DNA of 64,000 nucleotides, from positions 89,676,898-89,740,897 of the forward strand of contig NC_134457.1 of the NCBI RefSeq assembly GCF_047948215.1, in the 5' to 3' direction. The position numbers and the translations under genes were made by a program. Origin of the DNA: Lycorma delicatula. Its lineage: Eukaryota; Arthropoda; Insecta; Hemiptera; Fulgoridae. The notes beneath the pieces were generated by a model, which saw only the letters and a program-made list of their open reading frames with translations, did not search any database and was not told the DNA's origin. Each line of letters begins with the position of its first letter. Position 1 is the first letter of the stretch. This document shows, piece by piece, positions 1 through 8,942 of the stretch.

Positions 1-175
1 TTAAATCTGAATTCATATAAAAGCAATAGTTAATTTATTTATATATGGAATTCTTAACTTTCAAACATTTTGTTTAATTTTAACATAATGTGGAATATGG
101 AATAGATTAAATTAATTGTTGTTATTAAAAAAAAAATTAAAGTTCATAAGTTTTTAATCTTTAAAAACGTTAATA
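1..175 (+). repeat. Diverged direct repeat, copy 1 (left edge)
   Basis: Bases 1 to about 120 align well with 10485 onward in the same orientation. Shared blocks include the run around TAGTTAATTTATTTATATA and the later AATGTGGAAT, with scattered substitutions and small indels. A weaker match continues to about 175. The repeat may extend left beyond the window. It encodes nothing recognisable and may be a fragment of an old interspersed element or of a local duplication later filled by transposons. Confidence 0.6.
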
Positions 176-2465
176 ATAGATTTTAATGTTAAAATCTAGC
201 TTATGTGAAACTTGCCATTTCTTAACCATTAATAAAAATGTAATTTATGTTTTGATTGTAGTAACTTTATAATTTAAACAAATTGAGAGACATTAGCATA
301 ACATCAAGATAGTGAAATTGTAGAAAATTTTAGTTGAAATCTAACTAATTCTGGTATATGCCATTTATTTTTTTATTTTTGACATCACGATAGCAGATTC
401 TTAAATGAAGATGTAGTAATCTATTTATTTATTGTTTGGTTCTACAAGTGTGTAGTTTCATTTTAAACAGTGATAAATATAAGCAAAGTAATAAAATTTA
501 TTTGATGATACATTTTCTTTAAAAATCCCAGATTTATTATTTTATTTCAGATCTTGATATTTGCCTTCTAATTTTACTAAGAGGTGTTTCTATGTCTGCA
601 GATTTATTTAAAAAGTAAAGTTATGTGAAAAAACGTATTGCACAATTCATTCACATTAAAAAAAAATAGTAAATTTTTTAGTGAGTTAACTGCATTATAA
701 TTTTAGACGTTCTAAGTAGTGTTGCTTTCTCAGTGTTACATTAGCAAATCCTTAGTTTCTTTAAAAAATAAATTTTTAGTCATAAGATACTTTGCATAAT
801 TAATGTTAAAAAATGGCTACTTCATACACAAGATAGATTTCAATAACTAGATTTCAATATTCTGAATCATAAGTATTTTAAGATATCATGATGTATCATT
901 ACTTGATATTACTCAATATTGTTTAATTTATGAAAAAATGAATGGAAAAAGAATTTACCCCTTGAGTTTTAACTCTGACTTATTGGATACTAACTCCAAC
1001 TGGAAAAAATACATTATTAACATCACATTGTTAATCCACCACTGTCCAGCATCATGTTCTAATATATGACTATAACTCCCAATTAGAACAGTTTTCTAGA
1101 GTAAATAAAAATTCTATTTAATGTTTATTTGCTAAAGTAGTGCCACTAGCCTTTTCAACAATCTCTAGATCTCTGGATGTATAAAAAAAGTGTAATTTAG
1201 TTTGCTTACATATTTACAAGGTACCATTATAACTGAGTTGAGTATTATTTTCTGCTTTTTAGCACTCTGATTGTTAAAAGTAGTTTTGAAATTGGAGTTA
1301 CTCCATAATCCATAGTATTGGAGGTACTAAGAATGTAGAGTGACAATGCTAGGAAAGGCAGAAATAACACTCAAATCAATTATGATAATCCTAATGGAAG
1401 TATAAAATATTGTACCATTATATATAAATGTATTCATTCAATTTATATACTTATAGAAAATTTACTATTATGTTTCAAAATCAGTCAATAGTAAAATATT
1501 TTACACAGAGCTAAAGGAACTATTTAGTGTTCATGTTTAATGAAAAATTTTCTTATTTAACATTAACATTTAAAAAAAGTCTTTTTTATCGAAAAACAAT
1601 AATCAAAATTATGAATTTTTTTTCACATTTTTTTGTAAAAAAATATTTACAAGTTAAATAAATAATTACAAAAACTGATTATTTCTATACTTGTGGGGGA
1701 TTTAATTAAAGTTGAACGATGGGACTACTATTTTGTGTTTTTTTTTTTTTTCATTTTGGGGGCTGTCATACTCAAGCAGAAGTATTCGGGTACAATTAAT
1801 TTTTAAGAAAATAATCTCCAAGTGTTAATAAATTTAAAAAGGAACATTTTAAAACTGTTTAAAAAATACAGACAGTTATAATTCTTAATAATATTAGAGG
1901 AATTTTCTAGAATGGGGGTGAAAATGTTGGCCTAACTTTTTTTTTTTTCAAGAAATATTAAGCAGTTAGGGCTATCAAAAGATTAAGATTTTTACACTTT
2001 AAATGCAAGATGGATTTAAATTTAAAAAAAATAAAAATATATTTTTGTCATCACAGACCATTGGAATGGGATGGGTAAAACATCTTTATAGTAGTTTGAA
2101 GCTCTATTAATGTAGAAAATATGGATGCAAAAAATCACGCATATTGATTGACTCATATTTTGAAGTAAAATATATCTAAAAAAAAAAAATAAAAATGTGC
2201 AGCCAGTGAAGGGGTGAATATTAAATAAAAACTTTTGGTAATTTGTGACCTTGATAAAAAAAAGTCAACTATTGCAAGAAAAAGGTTTTTACTAAAGTAC
2301 CCCAGTAAAGATTTGAAATTTTATTTCGCCTAAAACATCCCCCTCATTTTCCAACTTTTGTAAAAATGTAATATTTTCTTACTCCCAGTGAAGGTAATAC
2401 CTGTCTAACAAAATTGAAGAAAAGTGATCAACTGGGTGCAGAGTTATAAGACTAAATACAAACCA
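1..2465. other. AT-rich non-coding stretch
   Basis: I see no supported gene here: there are no long open frames and no recognisable domain. The DNA is strongly AT-rich with many A and T homopolymers, for example a long T run near 1737-1751. The first ~175 bases are related to 10485-10655 and are listed separately. The stretch ends where the GC-richer retrotransposon 5' end begins. Confidence 0.7.
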
Positions 2466-2476
2466 ATATATGTATG
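2466..2476. repeat. Target-site duplication, 5' copy
   Basis: The 11 bases ATATATGTATG lie directly before the GC-rich start of the retrotransposon and recur at 8463-8473, just after its poly(A) tail. This fits target-primed reverse transcription of a non-LTR element. The motif is low in complexity, so the exact length is less certain than its presence. Confidence 0.65.
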
Positions 2477-2749
2477 CCCCCGACGGGGAGTCTTATTCTT
2501 TAAGACTTTGGGGGTTGGCGTCCCCACGGGCCTAGCCTCTGCAGCTATTCTTCCCACTATACAGTGAGCTGCAGAACACTTTACATTATACACATATACT
2601 ACACCAAGAACACTACATAAATTACAACATACACACTTACACAATTACACAACAACATCCTACACTGATATTTCTTACATTAACACTCGGTGGTGTTGCG
2701 ACATCTTACGAAACGCAACCGTAACCCAAGGTGGGAACAAATCGTGCCG
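2477..2749 (+). promoter_or_regulatory. Retrotransposon 5' UTR with clustered hairpins
   Basis: The first ~50 bases can fold into three small stems: CCCC/GGGG around 2478-2488; GTCTTA/TAAGAC at 2490-2506 with a 5-base loop; and GGGG/CCCC between about 2510 and 2525. The rest is CA-rich up to the first in-frame ATG of ORF1. Non-LTR elements normally carry an internal promoter here, but I recognise no specific core promoter motif. Confidence 0.5.
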
Positions 2750-4258
2750 ATGGGTGAATGGCTCTACGTAGTGAGTCTTGAACGATGTCCTCTGGGCACC
2801 AGGGCGAACCCAGTTGTACTTAGCTCTAGCTCCAGTACGCGTGCGCTCTGCTGGAGTGGTCCATTTTTCGCCGGTACTCGTGGGACCAAAATTTCAGTTC
2901 CAACAATAAACACAATGATGGTTGGTGGTCCATCTGAAAAAACCACCAAATTATGTCTTGCGAAGAGACCTCGGTCAGCTGTATCTGACGAGGATAAAAG
3001 TCCTATGGAAGAGAACTACAAATCTTTAAACATGAACACTAAAAATATTCGATTCATTGTTCTCCGAAATAGTCAGGAAGGTGGCTCCCTCCAAAAGGTT
3101 TCACCCTTCCTTATAAATAAAACCCTAACAGGTGCAAGTGGCTCCCCTAAGAATATCAGGAAATTACGTGACGGATCGATTCTGGTTGAAACATTCAACG
3201 ATGAACAGAGTCGATCTATCTTACGTCTCCGTAATATGGGTGGCATAAATATAAGCGCAGAATGCCACAAAACGCTAAATACGAGCCGGGGTGTAATTTT
3301 TTGTAGAGACCTTCTAGATATAGATATCTCTGAAATAGTTGACGAGCTTTGCCACCAAGATGTTGTTGAAGTGAAACGTATAATGAAACGGCAGAATGGA
3401 ACAGAAGAACCGACACCGTCTCTTATATTAACATTCAGTCTCCCTGTTCCACCAGAAAAGATTAAAGTGGGTTACCTCTCGGTTCGGGTACGACCATTCA
3501 TACCCAACCCACGGCGATGTTTCAGATGCCAAGGTTTTGGTCATACTACAACATCTTGCACGAAAACTGAGATCTGTGCTCGATGTGGTAAAGAAGGTCA
3601 CAACGACACTAACTGCGAAGAAAGTGAAAAATGTGCAAACTGCAGTGGTCCACATACAGCCCGCTCCCGAGATTGCCCAACTTTTAAAGAAGAAAAGGCA
3701 ATTCTCAAAATCTGTACGGAGCAAAAACTATCTTTTCCGGCTGCACGTAGAGAATATAAAAAGATAAACAACTCACGGAACCTGGTTAAACCAGACGTAT
3801 CTTTTGCCACCGCTACAACTAAACAAATTCCTACAAATGCTAATAATCAGCAGTACGGATCCTGCAATGAGCTTAAAAAACTTGTTCAGATGCTATCTGA
3901 TCAAGTAGCTTCACTTACAGCCACTATCTCAGAGCTGACAAAAATGAATAAAAAGTCCTCCGTCGCAGCTAGTAAATCAAACAGTATGATACATACGAAA
4001 GTTCCTATTCCCAAAATCGTACCGCCACGAATAGCGACTATCACAGCTGGCAGTAAGCCACCTAATAAGCTCCCCATAAAGGGAACCCACGTAACTATCT
4101 CTTCTGGGATGTCAACTACAGCATCCCATTCAAATAAATATCCTCCACCATCACCTCATATACTGGAGGATATGGTTGAAGAACCACCCGACCCTAGGGC
4201 ATCGGAGTTCTTTAAAATAAAAAATTCAAAAAAGAAAAACCGAATCACGTACAACTAA
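2750..4258 (+). CDS. Retrotransposon ORF1, gag-like zinc-knuckle protein
   Basis: ORF1 proteins of these elements bind element RNA and form ribonucleoprotein particles. The frame is open from 2684, but the first in-frame ATG is at 2750, giving about 502 residues. I chose it over upstream GTG/TTG codons; an ATG pair at 2912/2915 is a possible alternative start. Around residues 255-320 there are three successive cysteine-rich knuckles: CFRCQGFGHTTTSC, CARCGKEGHNDTNC and a third CANC...H...C. After them comes the PTFKEEKAIL-type segment that follows the knuckles in insect I/Jockey-like ORF1 proteins. The C-terminal part is rich in Ser, Thr, Pro and Lys and looks disordered. The N-terminus has a Ser-rich patch. 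The stop lies 48 bases before the ORF2 ATG and the two ORFs are in the same frame number, separated by stops. No break is seen within ORF1. Confidence 0.88.
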   Translation: MGEWLYVVSLERCPLGTRANPVVLSSSSSTRALCWSGPFFAGTRGTKISVPTINTMMVGGPSEKTTKLCLAKRPRSAVSDEDKSPMEENYKSLNMNTKNIRFIVLRNSQEGGSLQKVSPFLINKTLTGASGSPKNIRKLRDGSILVETFNDEQSRSILRLRNMGGINISAECHKTLNTSRGVIFCRDLLDIDISEIVDELCHQDVVEVKRIMKRQNGTEEPTPSLILTFSLPVPPEKIKVGYLSVRVRPFIPNPRRCFRCQGFGHTTTSCTKTEICARCGKEGHNDTNCEESEKCANCSGPHTARSRDCPTFKEEKAILKICTEQKLSFPAARREYKKINNSRNLVKPDVSFATATTKQIPTNANNQQYGSCNELKKLVQMLSDQVASLTATISELTKMNKKSSVAASKSNSMIHTKVPIPKIVPPRIATITAGSKPPNKLPIKGTHVTISSGMSTTASHSNKYPPPSPHILEDMVEEPPDPRASEFFKIKNSKKKNRITYN

Positions 4259-4306
4259 TTTTTATATAGTTTCCGAAATTTATTTTTTTATTTGTTTTTT
4301 ACACTT

Positions 4307-6925
4307 ATGAACATTATTCAGTGGAATGTTAGAGGTATTCGGTCCCGCATTGAAGATATTAGAGTACTGGCGCACACACATGATCCACTAATAATGTGTT
4401 TCCAGGAAACTCACCTTCTACAACATGACCGAATTACACTTAGAGGATACTTCTGCGAGAGATACGACTGCCTAGTAGACAGTAGGGAGAGTGGTGGAGT
4501 AGCGATTTTCATGAAGAATGGGGTGTCAGCTACAAGAATTCAACTAACCACTGTCATTCCTGCTGTTGCAGTAAAGGTCACTATTCCTTTCAAATTGCAT
4601 ATCTGCAATCTGTATCTCTCACCGAACACTGTGTTCAGTGCTTTAGATGTCTCAAATCTCCTTACACAAATACCATCTCCATCGTTAATAGTAGGAGACT
4701 TCAATGCCCATCATATTTCCTGGGGCTCAACCTTCTGCTCCACTCGAGGAAATATGATAAACAGATTGAGACAAGATTTTGACCTTTGCCTACTGAATAA
4801 TGGATCACACACATTTATGTCCTTATCAACTGGTGCTGTATCTAACCTTGATCTTTCCATATGCTCACCGAATGTACTCCCTCATTTTAATTGGTCGATT
4901 TGTGATGACTATCACGGCAGTGATCATAGACCAATTATTATTAGTTTCGGTGTAGACTGCGAGATTAAAAGAATGCCACGGAGATGGATTGTTGAAAAGG
5001 CAGATTGGAACGGATACTGTAAAGCATTCCAATCTCAGTATGACGATGGAGCGAACATCCTCGACCAATATTCTTCTTTTACGTCCATGATACTTAAGAA
5101 TGCCAACAGATATATCCCACAAACATCGGGTAATCCTAGACGTCCTTTCGTTCCATGGTGGAACGATGAATGCAAAAATGCTATTAGGAATCGACGGCAG
5201 GCACTACGTAAATTTAATCGTAGGCCTACAACAGAACATCTAAATTTATACCGCAGGGCTAGAGCGGTGTGCCGTCGAGTATTCTTGGACGCTAAGAGGA
5301 ATTCATGGACGAAATACGTGAGCACTATCTCACGCACTACTTCCACGTCTACTGTATGGAAGAAAATTCGTGCAATCTTCGGATCACCGAAACAATCTAT
5401 TCTTGGTCTTATTGATGAAGAAGAACTCCTTTCATCATCCTCGGAAGTGGCAAATAGTCTAGCAAAATCTTTCCGCTCGGTGTCTCTCACCTCATCATAT
5501 AATTACGATTTTCAACGGTACAAGATACAAATGGAGGTGTTGTCGTTAAACATTGGTGATTCGGTTGGTGAATTAAACACTCCATTCGTATTTAAAGAAT
5601 TGTTACATGCACTTAAAAATTCACGGGACACTTCCCCTGGACCGGACAACATTCGCCTTTCCATGCTTTCACACCTTCCTAATTCGGCACTACAACAACT
5701 TTTGAATATTTTCAACGGTTTATTCTCCGAACAAGTCTTCCCACCCAGCTGGTCAGAAGCATTTATTATACCAGTACTAAAACCTGGTAAAGACCAGACG
5801 AACCCCTCAAGCTATCGCCCTATTTCATTAACAAGCGTGTTGTGTAAAATAATGGAGAGAATGGTAAACCGCAGACTTACATGGTACTTGGAGAAACATG
5901 GCTTTCTATCTCCAGAACAGTGTGGTTTTCGACAAGGACGATGTTCCATTGACCATTTAGTGTCACTAGAAACAGCCATACAAAACGCTTTCCTCAATCG
6001 GCAACACCTCGTCGCTATCTTCTTTGATATAAAAAAGGCGTATGACACAGCCTGGCGACGTGGTATTCTTAACACTCTCCAAAAATGGGGAATCAAGGGC
6101 AATATGCTTGCTTTTATCCGAGGATTCTTAAATCACCGAACGGCTCGTGTTCGTGTGGATGATTCGCTCTCAGATAGTGTCATCTTAGAGAATGGAGTGC
6201 CCCAAGGTAGTGTATTAAGTGCCACCTTATTTTCTGTAGCCATAAATGATATTACCAAATGTGTTCAGGCTCCTGTCTCATGCTCTCTATTTGCTGATGA
6301 CTTTGCTATCTACATTGCAAGCCGTTCGGCACCTACAGCAGAGAGACTACTGCAGAACACTATATATCACCTTGAAGCTTGGTCCAGGATTACTGGTTTC
6401 ACATTTTCATCCGAAAAAACAAAATGTGTAGTTTTTTCTCGGCTACGAAACCCTTCTATTCCGCAAATTTTTCTGAACGGTGAGACTATTACTATCTCTA
6501 ATTACGTTAAGTTTTTAGGTTTAATTTTTGATAGCCGTCTTACTTGGGTCAAACATTTAAAAGAATTGAAAACAAAATGTTCCAAAATTCTAGATATGAT
6601 GCGAGTCCTTACTAACACCAACTGGGGAGCCGATAGATCATGTATGATACGTTTTTATTATTCCTTTGTTCGCTCCCGTTTAGATTACGGTTGTGTGGCC
6701 TACTCATCAGCTCGTCAAACCGTGCTTAAAATGCTGGATAGTGTACATCATGCTTTCCTTCGGCTTGCCACAGGCGCGTTTAGATCTAGTCCTGTCGCAA
6801 GCTCGACTGTGGTGAACTATCACTTTGGGATAGACGAGACCAGCTTTTATTATCGTATTTTGCTCGTCTCAGAGGACAACCGAATCACCCGGCTCTTGAG
6901 TCGGTCTTTGGAAATCCTAATCTAA
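4307..6925 (+). CDS. Retrotransposon ORF2: endonuclease and reverse transcriptase (frameshifted before RNase H)
   Basis: This is the enzyme that nicks target DNA and copies the element RNA at the nick. The frame is open from 4292 with a TTG, but the first ATG is at 4307 and begins MNIIQWNVRGIRS, the usual endonuclease N-terminus, so I take that start (872 residues). Endonuclease, residues ~1-215: QETHL (33-37), GDFNAHHISWG (130-140) and SDHRP (205-209). Reverse transcriptase, ~440-760: SPGPDNI, SSYRPISL, GFRQG, FFDIKKAYD (572-580), VPQGSVLS (631-638) and the catalytic FADD (662-665). All key residues are present. The frame then stops at 6925 after a short out-of-place tail. The RNase H part continues in the next frame, so a one-base-class indel lies near 6840-6890. 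Confidence 0.9.
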   Translation: MNIIQWNVRGIRSRIEDIRVLAHTHDPLIMCFQETHLLQHDRITLRGYFCERYDCLVDSRESGGVAIFMKNGVSATRIQLTTVIPAVAVKVTIPFKLHICNLYLSPNTVFSALDVSNLLTQIPSPSLIVGDFNAHHISWGSTFCSTRGNMINRLRQDFDLCLLNNGSHTFMSLSTGAVSNLDLSICSPNVLPHFNWSICDDYHGSDHRPIIISFGVDCEIKRMPRRWIVEKADWNGYCKAFQSQYDDGANILDQYSSFTSMILKNANRYIPQTSGNPRRPFVPWWNDECKNAIRNRRQALRKFNRRPTTEHLNLYRRARAVCRRVFLDAKRNSWTKYVSTISRTTSTSTVWKKIRAIFGSPKQSILGLIDEEELLSSSSEVANSLAKSFRSVSLTSSYNYDFQRYKIQMEVLSLNIGDSVGELNTPFVFKELLHALKNSRDTSPGPDNIRLSMLSHLPNSALQQLLNIFNGLFSEQVFPPSWSEAFIIPVLKPGKDQTNPSSYRPISLTSVLCKIMERMVNRRLTWYLEKHGFLSPEQCGFRQGRCSIDHLVSLETAIQNAFLNRQHLVAIFFDIKKAYDTAWRRGILNTLQKWGIKGNMLAFIRGFLNHRTARVRVDDSLSDSVILENGVPQGSVLSATLFSVAINDITKCVQAPVSCSLFADDFAIYIASRSAPTAERLLQNTIYHLEAWSRITGFTFSSEKTKCVVFSRLRNPSIPQIFLNGETITISNYVKFLGLIFDSRLTWVKHLKELKTKCSKILDMMRVLTNTNWGADRSCMIRFYYSFVRSRLDYGCVAYSSARQTVLKMLDSVHHAFLRLATGAFRSSPVASSTVVNYHFGIDETSFYYRILLVSEDNRITRLLSRSLEILI

Positions 6926-7968
6926 GAAAGTATGAGGACCATCCACGTCGTACTGCACCGGTAGGTATCCGTACCTGGCGTCTGCTGCAGCATATAAATG
7001 TTAACAAACCGTCATTCTTTCCTATATATCCTTGCTCATATCCTCCGTGGAGAATAAACCTTATAAATTTTAATTTTGACCTGACCACATACAATAAACA
7101 ATCAACACCATCTATTGTCTTTCAGCAAATGTTTCAGTGTGTTCTCTCCAAGATGAAACCAGACGCGGTTGTATACACTGATGGATCGAAACAAAATGAT
7201 ACAGTTGGATGTGCATTTGTTGTTAATGAGAGAACTTATATGTTTGGTCTACCCGGTATTACGAGTGTGTTTACCGCTGAACTATACGCTATAAATAAGG
7301 CTCTAAACATCATTAACCCTAAATATAGAAAAATTCTTATTTGCAGTGACTCGTGTAGTGCTCTCCAAGCCTTAAAAAACTTTTATTCCAAACATCCTAT
7401 CGTCATTGAAATTTACAACGCAATCGCTGAGTTGAATAATCGCAACACAGAATTAAGTTTTTGCTGGGTCCCTAGCCACGTAGGGATTCCAGGTAATGAA
7501 CATGCAGATTCCGCTGCCAAAGAAGCATGTAACCAGCCTCCTTTCACCACCCGAGTTGCTACTTCTGATTTCATTAACTATGTAAAACAATTATTAAGAA
7601 CAAGGTGGCAAGGTGATTGGACAGCTACCGTTGATAATAAACTCCGTCACATTAAAGATTTTGTGTTACCATGGAACTCCTCATACAGAAAACCCCGGCG
7701 TGAGGAAGTAGTTCTCTGTCGATTGCGGATAGGACACACGAGAGTCACACACGAGTACCTCTTTACAAGAGGACAACCACCTCTATGCGCAAGATGCAAC
7801 TGCCGCGTGACTGTGCGCCACATACTCGTGGACTGCATATGTTATGCGGCATTGCGTCGTAAATTTAAAATTCCTAGTAACATCCGTGGTATCTTGCGTG
7901 ACGATAAGGAGGTTTTAAACCGCATGTTTATATTTTTACGTAGTATAGGGTTAATGCAAAAAATTTAA
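6841..7968 (+). CDS. Out-of-frame C-terminal part of ORF2: linker, RNase H and C-terminal zinc finger
   Basis: This frame has no stop from 6841 to 7966-7968 and overlaps the tail of the ORF2 reading frame. Its first ~95 codons include a NHPAL-type segment and a Pro-rich stretch typical of the thumb-to-RNase H linker, so it is the displaced continuation of ORF2 and not a separate gene. An internal ATG at 7129 opens 279 residues by itself. The RNase H domain shows VYTDGSK (first catalytic Asp), FTAELYAI (Glu), ICSDSCSAL (Asp), and HVGIPGNEHAD (His and final Asp). RNase H removes RNA from the RNA-DNA hybrid during insertion. Near the end is a C-x2-C-x7-H-x4-C finger (CARC...H...C), common at the C-terminus of I-group ORF2 proteins. 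Only the frame is wrong. Confidence 0.85.
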   Translation, partial: QLLLSYFARLRGQPNHPALESVFGNPNLRKYEDHPRRTAPVGIRTWRLLQHINVNKPSFFPIYPCSYPPWRINLINFNFDLTTYNKQSTPSIVFQQMFQCVLSKMKPDAVVYTDGSKQNDTVGCAFVVNERTYMFGLPGITSVFTAELYAINKALNIINPKYRKILICSDSCSALQALKNFYSKHPIVIEIYNAIAELNNRNTELSFCWVPSHVGIPGNEHADSAAKEACNQPPFTTRVATSDFINYVKQLLRTRWQGDWTATVDNKLRHIKDFVLPWNSSYRKPRREEVVLCRLRIGHTRVTHEYLFTRGQPPLCARCNCRVTVRHILVDCICYAALRRKFKIPSNIRGILRDDKEVLNRMFIFLRSIGLMQKI

Positions 7969-8021
7969 TAAGTATGTATTCTTTCGTAATTGTATGTATT
8001 GTCCTATGTATTGTTTTTGTT

Positions 8022-8057
8022 ATCCGAGTAGGGAGCCTTTTACACTCCCTATCGGAT
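8022..8057 (+). promoter_or_regulatory. 3' UTR stem-loop 1
   Basis: ATCCGA (8022-8027) pairs with TCGGAT (8052-8057), and TAGGGAG (8029-8035) pairs perfectly with CTCCCTA (8045-8051), with G8028 bulged. The loop is CCTTTTACA. The second stem-loop at 8279 has the same loop and lower stem but a different, still paired, upper stem. A likely role is recognition by the element's own reverse transcriptase, by analogy with other LINEs (inference). Confidence 0.7.
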
Positions 8058-8120
8058 TTTTTTTGTTTTTTAAATTCGTCTGTGATATTAGTTATAAGAT
8101 TTTTGTGATATTAGTTTTAA

Positions 8121-8260
8121 GTTTTAAGTTTTATTTATTTTTAATGTGATAGTTTTTAACATAGTTTTAAGTTTTATTTATTTTTAATGTGATAGTTTTT
8201 AACAGAGTTTTAAGTTTTATTTATTTTTAATGTGATAGTTTTTAACAGAGTTTTAAGTTA
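8121..8260 (+). repeat. 43-bp tandem repeat in 3' UTR
   Basis: Three copies of a 43-bp unit start at 8121, 8164 and 8207, with a partial fourth at 8250. The unit contains GTTTTAAGTTTTATTTATTT, then a TAATGTGATAG block. The copies are nearly identical (for example AACATAG against AACAGAG at the junction). Short tandem repeats in a LINE 3' UTR usually arise by slippage. Confidence 0.85.
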
Positions 8261-8278
8261 CATATTAGTGTTTTTGTT

Positions 8279-8312
8279 ATCCGAGAATGGGCCTTTTACA
8301 CCCATTCCGGAT
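8279..8312 (+). promoter_or_regulatory. 3' UTR stem-loop 2
   Basis: ATCCG (8279-8283) pairs with CGGAT (8308-8312), and GAATGGG (8285-8291) pairs with CCCATTC (8301-8307), with A8284 bulged. The loop CCTTTTACA is identical to that of stem-loop 1. The upper stem differs from stem-loop 1 on both strands in a way that keeps pairing. Confidence 0.7.
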
Positions 8313-8437
8313 TTTGTTTCTGTGATAGTAGTTTTAAGTTTTAATTTTATCTAAAAACCTTAAACTATTTTTATTTATTTATCTATTTATTTATATATTT
8401 TCCGAGCGATGATAACGTTCAACCGTTTTTCGCCCTT

Positions 8438-8461
8438 AAAAAAAAAAAAAAAAAAAAAAAA
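8438..8461 (+). other. Poly(A) tail of the retrotransposon
   Basis: A run of 24 A residues follows the 3' UTR directly, then AT and the 3' target-site duplication. It marks insertion from a polyadenylated RNA or a template ending in A. Confidence 0.9.
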
Positions 8462-8462
8462 T

Positions 8463-8473
8463 ATATATGTATG
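8463..8473. repeat. Target-site duplication, 3' copy
   Basis: The motif ATATATGTATG is identical to 2466-2476 and lies two bases after the poly(A) run. Confidence 0.65.
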
Positions 8474-8780
8474 TATGTACATATTCACAAACGTCGTTTA
8501 TTCAAAAATAAATTTTTTGAACTGGGGAATAATGGAATAAAAAAATTTAAAAAAATTATAATTTATTTTAATCTATTTTTTTGTTAAACATTTTTTTTTC
8601 TAAATTTCTTCTTAAGGCACAAAACTTAAAAGAGACCAATCTTTTTAGGTCTTTTTTGACTGATCTATTTACACCCGTTATTGGTGTAGCAGCATATATC
8701 ACTATAGCTAGGAAAGTAAAAATCTTAAGTCAGATATTTCCAAATAATTTCTCATGCTTTTTCAGGGGTTTTTGCATTTT
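8474..8780. other. AT-rich spacer between two transposons
   Basis: No gene or repeat is recognised. A weak open frame that starts here runs on into the mariner terminus and has no domain. Confidence 0.6.
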
Positions 8781-8782
8781 TA

Positions 8783-8809
8783 TGGGGGATATCTCTAAAG
8801 TAAAGACCG
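8783..8809 (+). repeat. Mariner 5' terminal inverted repeat
   Basis: It begins with TGGGGG after a TA and ends CTAAAGTAAAGACCG. It matches the reverse complement of 10046-10073 with few differences. This is the transposase binding and cleavage end. Confidence 0.85.
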
Positions 8810-8942
8810 CTGGGAAATTTTTCTCCTTAAGGCTGGTGAACGTGTGTCATTCATGGCCACGGTAGTAGTGCACATTCCATTGTTGTCTGTAAGTTGTTGC
8901 ATTATAGTATTTTTGATTACATGTGAGTTATTTCATTATAAA

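Larger units (their letters stand above)
7969..8437 (+). other. Retrotransposon 3' UTR
   Basis: This non-coding tail of the element holds two related stem-loops (8022-8057 and 8279-8312), a 43-bp tandem repeat between them, and a TTTA-rich stretch near 8366-8400. It ends with TTTTTCGCCCTT directly before the poly(A). In non-LTR elements this region is what reverse transcriptase recognises to start copying. Confidence 0.75.
2477..8461 (+). mobile_element. Near full-length RNase H-bearing non-LTR retrotransposon (I-group-like)
   Basis: The element is about 6 kb and has the order 5' UTR, ORF1 (gag-like, three zinc knuckles), ORF2 (apurinic-type endonuclease, reverse transcriptase, RNase H, C-terminal zinc finger), 3' UTR and a 24-base poly(A). 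An 11-bp direct repeat flanks it. An RNase H domain after the reverse transcriptase, together with a zinc-knuckle ORF1, is known from the I group of LINEs; placement within that group needs a phylogeny. The copy looks young: both ORFs are long and all catalytic motifs are present. One frameshift near 6840-6890 separates the RNase H part and would disable this copy unless it is a sequencing error. GC content is clearly higher than in the flanking DNA. Confidence 0.92.

Noticed and set aside
1900..2400. GGGGGTGAAAATGTTGG near 1914 and a similar inverted motif near 2330-2350 as termini of another element
   Set aside because: The resemblance is short and imperfect and does not extend; not enough to call inverted repeats.
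5035..5490. 151-residue minus-strand open frame inside ORF2
   Set aside because: It is antisense to the well-supported endonuclease/reverse transcriptase and has no domain; the same holds for the other antisense frames at 2444-6102 and 6885-7838.
7129..7968. A free-standing RNase H gene
   Set aside because: The frame is open upstream to at least 6841 and carries the usual linker, so it is the displaced end of ORF2.
8581..8865. 94-residue open frame
   Set aside because: It runs across the mariner left terminus, is Phe/Lys-rich and shows no domain; chance open frame.
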